Source: Photobacterium marinum (GTDB lineage Bacteria > Pseudomonadota > Gammaproteobacteria > Enterobacterales > Vibrionaceae). Taken from it: a stretch of DNA of 64,000 nt. Positions 18,395 through 25,655 of the stretch are shown piece after piece; positions within the stretch are counted from its first letter, which is position 1; each line of letters opens with the position of its first letter. A program made the position numbers and the translations under genes. The notes under the pieces are model-generated. The model saw nothing but the letters and a program-made list of their open reading frames with translations, did no database searches and was not told where the DNA came from. Location of the stretch: contig NZ_AMZO01000003.1 of assembly GCF_000331515.1 (NCBI RefSeq), positions 115,359 to 179,358 on the forward strand, read 5' to 3'.

Positions 18395-19675
18395 TCAGCT
18401 TCCCAGTGCATCTTCCAGCTTGGCTTTCCAGATTGCCATAGCCAGTGCCGGTGTACGCAGAATTTGCGGCGTAGGGATCCAGCCGTGCTTAATTTTAGCG
18501 AACACATCAAAGCGTTCTGCATTACCGGACATCGCCTCAGCTACAACTTTACCGGCAATATTCGTCAGGCCAACACCGTGGCCGGTATAACCGTGCGCGG
18601 TGTAGATATCATTACCCAAATGATCGATCTGCGGCATGTAAGAGCGGGTTACAGCAAACAAACCACCCCAGTGGTATTCCATCTTCACATCTGACAGCTG
18701 AGGGAACACCTTAATCATGCGCTGGCGCAGACGCTCCATAGAATCGCTGTATTCACCGTTGAAAGGATGGTTAACACCACCAAACAGGATGCGGCCATCC
18801 GGTGTCGGACGATAGTAATCCAGACAGTTATTCAGATCCGACATCGCCATCATATTGCTGATTGGCTGACGGTCACCCAGTTGCTCGGTAACGGCAATAT
18901 AAGATGCAACCGGCAGCACAACACTTTGAGCTTTGCGATCCAGTCCATCCAGGTAAGCATTACAAGCCAGAAGTACCTGCTTAGCTTTTACGCTACCCTT
19001 AGCAGTACGAATTACATGAGGCTGGCCTTTTTGAATCTTCACCGCTGCACTGTTTTCATACAGAGAAGCGCCCAGCTCCATCGCAGCCTTTGCCAGACCC
19101 AGCGTATAGTTCAGAGGGTGCATGTGAGCACTGTTAGAATCGTACAAACCACCCAGGTAACGTTCTGTATGCGCTACCTCGTTGATCTTATCTTTATCCC
19201 ACCAACTTGCGCTTGGATATTCATAACGGGTCTGCTTCAGCTCAAGCCAGGATTTCAGTTCTTTTTCCTGACTCTTTTTCAGAGCAAGTTCGATGTAACC
19301 TTCCTGGAAGCCACAATCAATATTAAATTTCTCAATACGGTCACGAGCAATATCGACAGCTTCACAAGACAGGTCCCAAAGCTGTTTACCCCACTGCGGA
19401 CCATAAGTTTCATCAACTTCACGCAGACCGAGGCAGTAACCAACAAGGCACTGACCACCATTTCGGCCGGAACCCGCCCAGGCAAGACGGTTCGATTCCA
19501 GCACCACCACTGAATAGCCTTTCTGGCGTAGCTCAATGGCTGCACTTAAACCAGTCATCCCACCGCCGATAATACACACATCAGCTTCTACGTCTTGATC
19601 CAGTTGAGGTTGCAAAGGCAACGGATTGATGGTCGCCTGATAATAACTATCGATATATTGACTGTCTTTGGACAT
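18395..19675 (-). CDS. puuB: FAD-dependent amine oxidoreductase, gamma-glutamylputrescine oxidase-like
   Basis: A DAO-family flavoprotein of 426 aa, the length of E. coli PuuB, which oxidises gamma-glutamylputrescine in putrescine breakdown. Seen: the Rossmann motif CIIGGGMTGLSAAIELRQKGY near residue 34, written here as GGGMTG; the flavin-binding GSGRNGGQ; and the C-terminal GYTGHGVGLTNIAGK typical of this family. Neighbouring potD and the speAB genes support a polyamine substrate, but other DAO enzymes on small amines cannot be excluded. It diverges from potD over a 187-bp intergenic region. Confidence 0.82.
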   Translation of the reverse strand: MSKDSQYIDSYYQATINPLPLQPQLDQDVEADVCIIGGGMTGLSAAIELRQKGYSVVVLESNRLAWAGSGRNGGQCLVGYCLGLREVDETYGPQWGKQLWDLSCEAVDIARDRIEKFNIDCGFQEGYIELALKKSQEKELKSWLELKQTRYEYPSASWWDKDKINEVAHTERYLGGLYDSNSAHMHPLNYTLGLAKAAMELGASLYENSAAVKIQKGQPHVIRTAKGSVKAKQVLLACNAYLDGLDRKAQSVVLPVASYIAVTEQLGDRQPISNMMAMSDLNNCLDYYRPTPDGRILFGGVNHPFNGEYSDSMERLRQRMIKVFPQLSDVKMEYHWGGLFAVTRSYMPQIDHLGNDIYTAHGYTGHGVGLTNIAGKVVAEAMSGNAERFDVFAKIKHGWIPTPQILRTPALAMAIWKAKLEDALGS

Positions 19676-19862
19676 TCCAATTGCTCACAAAAATACACGG
19701 AAAAAAAACGCGCGCATGTTGTCACGGGTTCATATAATAAACAAGCATTTTATTAACGTGACGGATGTCAAATTAATAACTTTTGTTCTTTGACAGAGTT
19801 GAAGCCTTACATATGATTCGCCTTCAATTTCTGACTCTACCAGTCGATAGGACGACAAACTG
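19676..19862. promoter_or_regulatory. Divergent promoter region puuB-like / potD
   Basis: 187 bases between two divergent genes of polyamine use. Shared regulation by polyamine or nitrogen status is plausible. No operator could be recognised. Confidence 0.4.
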
Positions 19863-20897
19863 ATGAACAAAGTTCTTAAAGGGGTGACCACACTAACATT
19901 CGCACTATCAGCATTTAATGTTTCGGCAGCAAATGATGTGCTTAACGTTTACAACTGGGCTGAGTACATGCCTACTGACGTTCTGAAAGCTTTCGAGAAG
20001 CAATATGACGTCACCGTTAATTACTCTACATTTGAAAACAACGAAAGCATGTATACCAAGCTAAAACTGCTTGATAACAAAGGCTACGACGTTGTTTTTG
20101 CCTCAACATACTTTATCGAAAAAATGTCCCGCGAAGGTATGCTGGCCAAAATCGATAAAACCAAAATTCCTAACCTTGCCGATGTCTATCCGGGCCTGCT
20201 TGGACAGGAATTTGACCCAAAAAACGATTACTCCCTTCCTTATGTATGGGGCGTAACCGGTATTTCCTATAACTCAGATATCATCAAGTCAGAGCAGGTC
20301 TCCAGCTGGAAAGATCTGTGGAATAAAGACTTTGCCCTTCAAGTAATGCTTCTTGATGATGTTCGCGATGTTTTCGGTATGGCACTGAAAGCACAGGGTC
20401 ACAGCATCAACACCATCAATGAGTCAGAAATTAAGCAGGCCTACGAGTACCTGCTGAAGCTACGTCCGAATATTGTTGTTTATAACTCAGATGCACCTCA
20501 CGTTCCTTATGTTACCGGTGAAGCAAACGTCGGTATGCAGTGGAACGGTAATGCTTACCTTGCCAAACAAGAAATGAACGAACTGGAATTCGTTTACCCG
20601 AGTGAGGGCTCTATCCTGTGGATGGATAACTTCATCATTCCAGCAGGTAGTGAGAACAAAGATCTTGCACACAAGTTCATCGACTTTATCTATCGCCCTG
20701 AAAATCAGGCGAAACTTGTAGAAGAATTCGGTTTCCCTGCTCCAAATAAAAAAGCGAAAGATTTCCTACCTAAAGAAGTGCAAGACAATCAGACTATCTT
20801 CCCTAAAGAAGAAGATATCAATAAAGGTGAATTCACCAACGAAGTTGGCGATGCGATTCAGATTTACCAGAAGTACTGGCAGTTGCTGAAGAGCTAA
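19863..20897 (+). CDS. potD: Spermidine/putrescine ABC transporter periplasmic binding protein
   Basis: PotD-family solute-binding protein of 344 aa. It has a Sec signal peptide ending at about residue 22 (FNVSA/AND) and the family opening VLNVYNWAEYMPTDVLKAFE, then YDVVFASTYFIEKM, LPYVWGVTGISYNS and a C-terminal EVGDAIQIYQKYW. The acidic and aromatic positions that clamp the polyamine amines appear kept. No permease or ATPase gene follows, and a terminator lies right behind, so it must serve a transporter encoded elsewhere or act as a signalling binding protein. Confidence 0.9.
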   Translation: MNKVLKGVTTLTFALSAFNVSAANDVLNVYNWAEYMPTDVLKAFEKQYDVTVNYSTFENNESMYTKLKLLDNKGYDVVFASTYFIEKMSREGMLAKIDKTKIPNLADVYPGLLGQEFDPKNDYSLPYVWGVTGISYNSDIIKSEQVSSWKDLWNKDFALQVMLLDDVRDVFGMALKAQGHSINTINESEIKQAYEYLLKLRPNIVVYNSDAPHVPYVTGEANVGMQWNGNAYLAKQEMNELEFVYPSEGSILWMDNFIIPAGSENKDLAHKFIDFIYRPENQAKLVEEFGFPAPNKKAKDFLPKEVQDNQTIFPKEEDINKGEFTNEVGDAIQIYQKYWQLLKS

Positions 20898-20933
20898 ATC
20901 GCGACCTCTGATTGATTATCAAATAACATCATC

Positions 20934-20967
20934 AATACCGCTTATAATTTTATACGCGGTATTTTTT
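20934..20967 (+). terminator. Intrinsic terminator after potD
   Basis: Stem AATACCGC (20934-20941) / GCGGTATT (20956-20963) followed by a run of T to 20967. Confidence 0.85.
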
Positions 20968-21236
20968 TATTCAAATAAGCCTATTGAACAATCATTTAGC
21001 AATAGCTTTTAAAGAGTCATTTCGAATTTCCTAAACGAAAGTAAGTTGCTAATAAATTTTGTAATAATTTATAAATTAACCTTAGTCATTGAAAACGTTG
21101 GAATGTAATCGATAACACGCATACTGGAGGCTTAGTTTAGAAGGGATAAGTTAACTATCAATTACAACTACTATCGTAATATGAAATGATTTATAATAAA
21201 TAAAAATATCAGAATATGAGATCATAGCCATATAGT
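20968..21236. other. AT-rich intergenic region upstream of the VtrA-like gene
   Basis: About 270 bases of strikingly AT-rich sequence with no open frame; it marks the left edge of the low-GC block that runs to about 24.6 kb. It must contain the promoter of the regulator pair. Such AT-rich regions in Vibrio are typical H-NS targets, but no motif was tested. Confidence 0.5.
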
Positions 21237-22013
21237 ATGTGGAAATTTAATCCAACGTCATATAATCAATTAATTAACGTCCACACACAGCAAATCAAAC
21301 GAATAAAATCAACAGAAAGCGACATCCTCACAATCTTAAAGCAACACGAAGGAAACTATGTTAGTAAGGAAAATTTATTAAGTCAGGTATGGGGGGAGCG
21401 TGTTGTATCTGAAGCCAACTTAACACAATCAATCTCTCAGCTTCGTTTGGTGCTCGGTGATAGCGGAAAAGAACAAAAGATAATCAAAACAAAGCCTAAG
21501 GAAGGTTACATGTTACTTCCTGGACATATCGCTTTTCAGGATGACCTCAAACGTAAAGCCCAAACTACACAAGTAAAACCTTCACAAGAAGATGAACCCG
21601 CCAAACTTAATAAAAAACAAAAAATAAGCGCAGGTTTATCATCCTCAACAAAGCTAAAAGATTGGATTTACGGCACCGTATTTATCATAGCCACTCTTAA
21701 TATCTTTTATACTTTCGACATTATTTACAACGTAAATAATCCACCTGAATATAAACAGGTCAAGATCAACAATAACAACATAACGTTTATACTCGATCAC
21801 ACAGAAGCGAGTAATGACCTTTATCAGTACTTAAACAATAAACTTCCTAAAAACATTCACAATCTATTTATTTCAAAAAATCCAGACAGCTTTTATGTGT
21901 CTTGTATTTTCACAACCAGTCAATTGAATGAAAAAGATATAACCAACTTATCATTCACGTCAGAGTATCAATTTGATTACATTCTGGAGAGAATCGTTGA
22001 GAAGTGCAGTTAA
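21237..22013 (+). CDS. ToxR-family transmembrane transcription regulator (VtrA-like)
   Basis: 258 aa. The cytosolic N-terminal winged helix-turn-helix (about 1-95) has the OmpR/ToxR pattern TESDILTILKQHEGNYVSKENLLSQVWGE, shown here by its ends TESDIL and SQVWGE, plus ANLTQSISQLRLVLGD and TKPKEGYML. A basic linker follows, then one TM (about 143-163) and a periplasmic domain with two Cys (VSCIF; C-terminal EKCS). ToxR, TcpP and VtrA share this layout; VtrA has nearly the same length. It overlaps a small membrane-partner gene by 17 bases. By analogy the pair would sense an envelope signal such as bile salts and activate a secretion system, but target genes are unknown. Confidence 0.82.
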   Translation: MWKFNPTSYNQLINVHTQQIKRIKSTESDILTILKQHEGNYVSKENLLSQVWGERVVSEANLTQSISQLRLVLGDSGKEQKIIKTKPKEGYMLLPGHIAFQDDLKRKAQTTQVKPSQEDEPAKLNKKQKISAGLSSSTKLKDWIYGTVFIIATLNIFYTFDIIYNVNNPPEYKQVKINNNNITFILDHTEASNDLYQYLNNKLPKNIHNLFISKNPDSFYVSCIFTTSQLNEKDITNLSFTSEYQFDYILERIVEKCS

Positions 22014-22482
22014 AACAGGAATTATCATTTATGTGACATGCTCTTTTTTAATGTCTTCATATATAGCATTAACCAACGTCAGTAATACTCCTGATACTTT
22101 GAAAAAGCCAGGAATTGTAAATATACATGCAAAAAGTATCTCATATCAAAAAGATAAAACTTACTTAAATACAGAGAGTGATACTATAAATAGAGATGAT
22201 CTTGGTTTTATGACCGTATCAACTTCCATTTCAAATGATAACAATAATACCTTACGCCATACTTCTTACTCTGTACTTTTTACAAATGAAAATACCTTTC
22301 TAACTCATCCACAAAACACCCGTCCTGATAATAGAAGTGTTCAAAGTAAGTTGATCCAACATCTATTTCCTAAAAGAGAGTTTTTCAAGATCTTATATGA
22401 TGATGGTAATTTCATATGCATAACAGGAGTAGGATTACATCTTACTAGTTGTCGAGAAGTGTCAAACCAACAATTAGAGTAA
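21997..22482 (+). CDS. Small membrane partner of the ToxR-like regulator (VtrC/ToxS-like)
   Basis: About 161 aa from TTG at 21997, chosen because TGGAGAGAA lies seven bases upstream; an earlier TTG at 21973 would add eight residues. A short basic N-terminus, one TM (about 7-25, KTGIIIYVTCSFLMSSYIALT cut here to GIIIYVTCSFLMS) and a periplasmic domain rich in beta strands with two C-terminal Cys (ICITG, TSCREV). Position, overlap with the regulator gene and size match VtrC, which forms an obligate heterodimer with VtrA and makes the bile-binding pocket. Sequence similarity could not be tested, so the call rests on architecture. Confidence 0.7.
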   Translation: MRSAVKTGIIIYVTCSFLMSSYIALTNVSNTPDTLKKPGIVNIHAKSISYQKDKTYLNTESDTINRDDLGFMTVSTSISNDNNNTLRHTSYSVLFTNENTFLTHPQNTRPDNRSVQSKLIQHLFPKREFFKILYDDGNFICITGVGLHLTSCREVSNQQLE

Positions 22483-22490
22483 TTAATCTA
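22475..22490. repeat. 16-bp imperfect palindrome TAGAGTAATTAATCTA, copy 1
   Basis: Sequence TAGAGTAATTAATCTA, a near-palindrome of form TAGAnTAATTAnTCTA, overlapping the stop codon of the VtrC-like gene. Two further copies lie upstream of the GlxA-like regulator 34 kb away, and the preceding bases CCAACAA are shared with copy 2. Looks like a protein-binding site. Confidence 0.5.
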
Positions 22491-22657
22491 AATAAAGTCA
22501 TTGTTTCAAAAGACTTTATTGTTCTTTACTTAAGTTGACTTTTATCTGTCACTGGAAACCATAAAATCACTCGGCACTTTGAATGCTGCTCTATTGAAGC
22601 TTGTTTCAATAATTAGCATTTTAATTTAATAAATATTTTAAGATAAGAGTAGGTTTT

Positions 22658-23002
22658 ATGATGAATTGGCAACATAAAGTTGATGAATTAAGAAATATCG
22701 GAATTAAATTTAATGAAGAAAATGTTAGAGACTCTTTAAAGAAAGCGGAACAAAAAGGCTTAATACAAAAAACTATAGTATTAGCCAAAGAACTTGATCT
22801 GGATTTACAGAAAGATATAACAAAAACCAGCATTGCTATCGTTGTAAGTAATTATAACAGTATTGAAGATTGCCATAAGAAAGCTCTAATGAATGTGTAT
22901 CATAAACAGTGCAAACTAATTTCTGATACCATCAAACAAAATGATATATTCCTTGAAATACTGTATATCCTAGGTGAAGCAGTTGATCGAAGAGCATCAT
23001 AA
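22658..23002 (+). CDS. Small helical protein of unknown function
   Basis: 114 aa, Lys-rich and predicted all-helical, no signal peptide or TM. ATG 22658/22661 with AGAGTAGG upstream. The C-terminal part (HKKALMNVY ... IFLEILYILGE) resembles the C-terminal part of the frame that follows directly (HFDFILMEAY ... FECYLNLLGG), suggesting a tandem duplication. Family not recognised. It lies alone on the plus strand, 175 bases after the VtrC-like gene, in the low-GC block. Confidence 0.6.
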   Translation: MMNWQHKVDELRNIGIKFNEENVRDSLKKAEQKGLIQKTIVLAKELDLDLQKDITKTSIAIVVSNYNSIEDCHKKALMNVYHKQCKLISDTIKQNDIFLEILYILGEAVDRRAS

Positions 23003-23252
23003 TCGACAGATTCAGAGAATTAACAAGTTAATTGAATCAGTATAGTCAAACCAACTTAATATTGAAGATGACAATGTGAAAGCCTGCATCATCTCACTGT
23101 TAATTCTAGATGAAATCAACGAAAATCACTTTGACTTTATATTAATGGAAGCTTATCAGTTTCAGCCAACGATCTTTGTTAATGCGTTAAGAAAAACCGC
23201 AGAGTTTGAGTGTTATCTTAACCTTTTAGGTGGTCAGACAAATAAAACCTGA
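22983..23252 (+). pseudogene. Tandem paralog of the small helical protein, interrupted by TAG
   Basis: Reading from TTG 22983 (overlapping the end of the preceding gene by 20 bases) the frame gives IEEHHNRQIQRINKLIESV, a TAG at 23043-23045, then SNQLNIEDDNVKACIISLLI and on to TGA at 23250-23252. The reading on both sides of the stop is protein-like and the second half aligns by eye with the C-terminus of the upstream gene. A short product from GTG 23076 is possible but has no ribosome site. Most likely a decayed duplicate. Confidence 0.5.
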
Positions 23253-23544
23253 TCCTAGTATTTTAAAGTAAGCATAAACAAGCTGACAGTAACATTTAAT
23301 GCTCTCAGTTTACTTCTTTTGTAGAATGCATCATAACAAAGACTTATGGAAAGATAAGTAATAGTAATTATAAATCAATCCACTTAATGTGAAGGAGCAA
23401 TATACAGTATATTGCTCCTTATCCAACCATTAAATATGACCTAAATGCTTCCCATACCTGTCCTAATCCCCCCCTCGCCGAAAACTTATAAAATCCGTTA
23501 CTCTTTCATTATGAATTAAATAATATTAATGGGAGAAGGTAAGA
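23253..23544. other. AT-rich intergenic region
   Basis: About 290 bases with no convincing gene. It contains the inverted repeat GGAGCAATATAC / GTATATTGCTCC around 23394-23419, which may act as a terminator for the small genes, and the promoter of the following 307-aa gene. Confidence 0.45.
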
Positions 23545-24468
23545 ATGAAACTTCCCTGGCAACTTGAAGATGCAACAGTTTGTTATGAAATGAATGGTTG
23601 TACTGCGGATAAAAAAATGGGGATTGCTGTTCGTGGTGCATTACCAATCAGGAACCTTCACAAATCAACCTATGACGTATCAGTAAAAGACATTTTCATG
23701 TCCGGTGTAATTGAGTCCATTATTGCAGAACTCGATTATATTGAAACCAGACAAGAAAAATACCTATACGTCACCAATCGCTATCAGAGCATTAAAATTT
23801 GGATTAACCGCAGCAGCAAAGAGTTGAATGCCGCAACAGCTTGTCCTTTTGGTAGTGCTGTTATCAACAATGCGGGCCATTTAGTCATGACGGGAGCAAC
23901 TGCTGGTTTTGCCAACACAGTTGTTCCTGTTTTAGAAGGCGCACTCAGTGGCTCTATCGGCAGTAATAATGCCGAGATGTTAGGGAAGGCTGCGAATACA
24001 ATGTTGGAAAAGGGTGCCAGTCAGTTCTCACCAGTAGCAAAAAACAAATCTGCCTCAACAAGCAGTGATGCAACAGGACTCAGCTTGGCTAGCGGTATGG
24101 CGCAAGATGCTATCGCGTTGGGTGGCAATATTCGCTCAGCGGTCAGTAAAGCTGATTCTGACAGAAGCTTTGCCGGAACTCCTGTAAAAACCCCGGTATT
24201 CAGAGATAAAACAAAACGGAAAAGTAAAGTTCGGGCATTTTTGCAACGCGCGAAACAAATCATCAGTCCAGATAAGTTAATTATTCGTGTCGGCTCTGAT
24301 TTCAATCGACACCACGCAGGTTGTGTGATTGATTTGGGTGTCAGGGCCATTTCAATGCATGACCTTATTGATTTCCTCACCATGTACGCTGAAAAGGGTC
24401 AGTTCATCAACTGCTTCCACGAGCAGTCTGACGAGCCAGCATTGGAAGGAAAAGTAAAAGTTATATAA
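23545..24468 (+). CDS. Protein of unknown function (307 aa)
   Basis: ATG 23545 with the strong site GGGAGAAGG upstream. The N-terminal domain (about 1-100) looks mixed alpha/beta and cytosolic (LYVTNRYQSIKIWINRSS); a Gly/Ala/Ser-rich middle (about 105-200, NAGHLVMTGATAGFANTVV; LSGSIGSNNAEML) is low in complexity and moderately hydrophobic; a basic patch (KTKRKSKVRAFLQRAKQ) follows, then a C-terminal domain RVGSDFNRHHAGCVIDLGV. No family recognised. It converges on the metalloprotease-like gene at the end of the T6SS cluster, with a strong bidirectional terminator between them. Its place at the T6SS border makes a link to that system possible but unsupported. Confidence 0.6.
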   Translation: MKLPWQLEDATVCYEMNGCTADKKMGIAVRGALPIRNLHKSTYDVSVKDIFMSGVIESIIAELDYIETRQEKYLYVTNRYQSIKIWINRSSKELNAATACPFGSAVINNAGHLVMTGATAGFANTVVPVLEGALSGSIGSNNAEMLGKAANTMLEKGASQFSPVAKNKSASTSSDATGLSLASGMAQDAIALGGNIRSAVSKADSDRSFAGTPVKTPVFRDKTKRKSKVRAFLQRAKQIISPDKLIIRVGSDFNRHHAGCVIDLGVRAISMHDLIDFLTMYAEKGQFINCFHEQSDEPALEGKVKVI

Positions 24469-24546
24469 CTGCATAAGTGTGTATTAGTTCAGGCAAGATA
24501 ATATAAATCTAAATAGTTAGACTGAATTACCGATCTGGTCTGAGCT

Positions 24547-24580
24547 AAAATTACCGATGCTTTTAATCATCGGTAATTTT
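24547..24580. terminator. Bidirectional terminator at the T6SS cluster edge
   Basis: Perfect 13-bp stem AAAATTACCGATG (24547-24559) / CATCGGTAATTTT (24568-24580), 8-nt loop, A-run on one side and T-run on the other, between two convergent genes. Confidence 0.9.
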
Positions 24581-24587
24581 ATAAGCA

Positions 24588-25520
24588 TTATAAAGACGCT
24601 ATAACACTCCGAGGCTCTTTTATACTTGGGAGTGTTGAATTAAATGCACTCTCTCTACGCTCATGGGCTTCTTGTGCCAACTTACCAATAGCAGCAAACA
24701 ACTCGTGGCTTTCCTCATAGCCCCAAAGGTGCATTTGTAAAAGCATTTGGTTAACCACGGTATCATATTCAAAATGCACGTCCCCCAGTCCGCCCATCCC
24801 GTTCATACCGTAATTAATTCGCTCCTTAATCCAGCTTTTCTTTCGTCCTTGCTCCTGACCAAGTCTGTCCGCATTAATACGATTAGCTTTCATAAACTTA
24901 CGTGACTTTTGTACAAAACCAGAAGCCATCATCATCGCATTTAGTGAACAATGACGTTTCATATCCTCTTCTGTCTGCATAGGCATTTTAAGTAGCCTCT
25001 TGTTCTCTGCTGACATGAACTTATGGTTAGTCTCAGAATAATCGACAGATTCAGCAACTCTCGCTAACCAATTCAGGTTTCCTTCGAGCGTCGTTTTGCA
25101 GTTTGTACGATATCTTGCCCTTCTGCGGTTATTCAGGGAGGTATCTATAAGCGAGACTGTATCAATTGGCGCACCAGGAACAGAGCCTTTACCAAACTCT
25201 AAAGCGATCGGGTTATTGTCGGGGCAATAATAGTTCACAAGATCTGAACGGTAGCACTCAAGTACTCTGGCATGTGTCATCTCGTGAATAAGATTAGGAA
25301 GATCATCCCGAAAAGAGACATGAGCACCAACCAATTTGCGGTCATCTGCGGAATAAAGCGGCATGGTGTTAGCCGTGCCATTAGTTAGACTAAAACTAAG
25401 GCGAAAATCGCCTCGCCGATACATACCAGAAAGCTCCGTTAATACCTTTTTCAACGTACTATCTGAAGAAAGGCTGGCGGCGATACTTTCAATCTCATTA
25501 ATTTTTGTGCTTACGGTCAT
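24588..25520 (-). CDS. Putative zinc metalloprotease, possible T6SS effector
   Basis: 310 aa with the zincin motif HEMTH at residues 79-83 (LIHEMTHARVLE), preceded by a strand-like segment (GAHVSFRDDLP) as in HExxH peptidases; Glu88 and later acidic residues are candidate third ligands. No signal peptide or TM. ATG 25520 has GAGGAATGA upstream. It is the last minus-strand gene of the T6SS cluster, separated from the 408-aa gene by a terminator, so it may have its own promoter. Secreted toxin proteases of M85/M91 type have a similarly bare HExxH core; no adjacent immunity gene is obvious. The motif is seen; the effector role is inference. Confidence 0.65.
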   Translation of the reverse strand: MTVSTKINEIESIAASLSSDSTLKKVLTELSGMYRRGDFRLSFSLTNGTANTMPLYSADDRKLVGAHVSFRDDLPNLIHEMTHARVLECYRSDLVNYYCPDNNPIALEFGKGSVPGAPIDTVSLIDTSLNNRRRARYRTNCKTTLEGNLNWLARVAESVDYSETNHKFMSAENKRLLKMPMQTEEDMKRHCSLNAMMMASGFVQKSRKFMKANRINADRLGQEQGRKKSWIKERINYGMNGMGGLGDVHFEYDTVVNQMLLQMHLWGYEESHELFAAIGKLAQEAHERRESAFNSTLPSIKEPRSVIASL

Positions 25521-25604
25521 TCATTCCTCAAGCTTTACTTGTTTTTATAAGAACCGACGGAATTACAACATTCAAATATCGACGTTATAGTCATCGATAT
25601 GTCA

Positions 25605-25640
25605 TAAAAAATCACCACCGCCATTGGCGGTGGTTTAGTA
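25605..25640 (-). terminator. Intrinsic terminator after the 408-aa gene
   Basis: Stem ACCACCGCC (25614-25622) / GGCGGTGGT (25626-25634) with loop ATT; on the minus strand it is followed by a T-run (AAAAAA at 25606-25611). It ends the long T6SS transcript before the metalloprotease gene. Confidence 0.85.
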
Positions 25641-25655
25641 TTAAAATAAATATTA

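Noticed and set aside
18767..19513. 248-codon plus-strand frame within the PuuB-like gene
   Set aside because: Antisense to a gene with clear flavin motifs; composition (many Gln, Thr, His, Ile) is typical of an antisense shadow.
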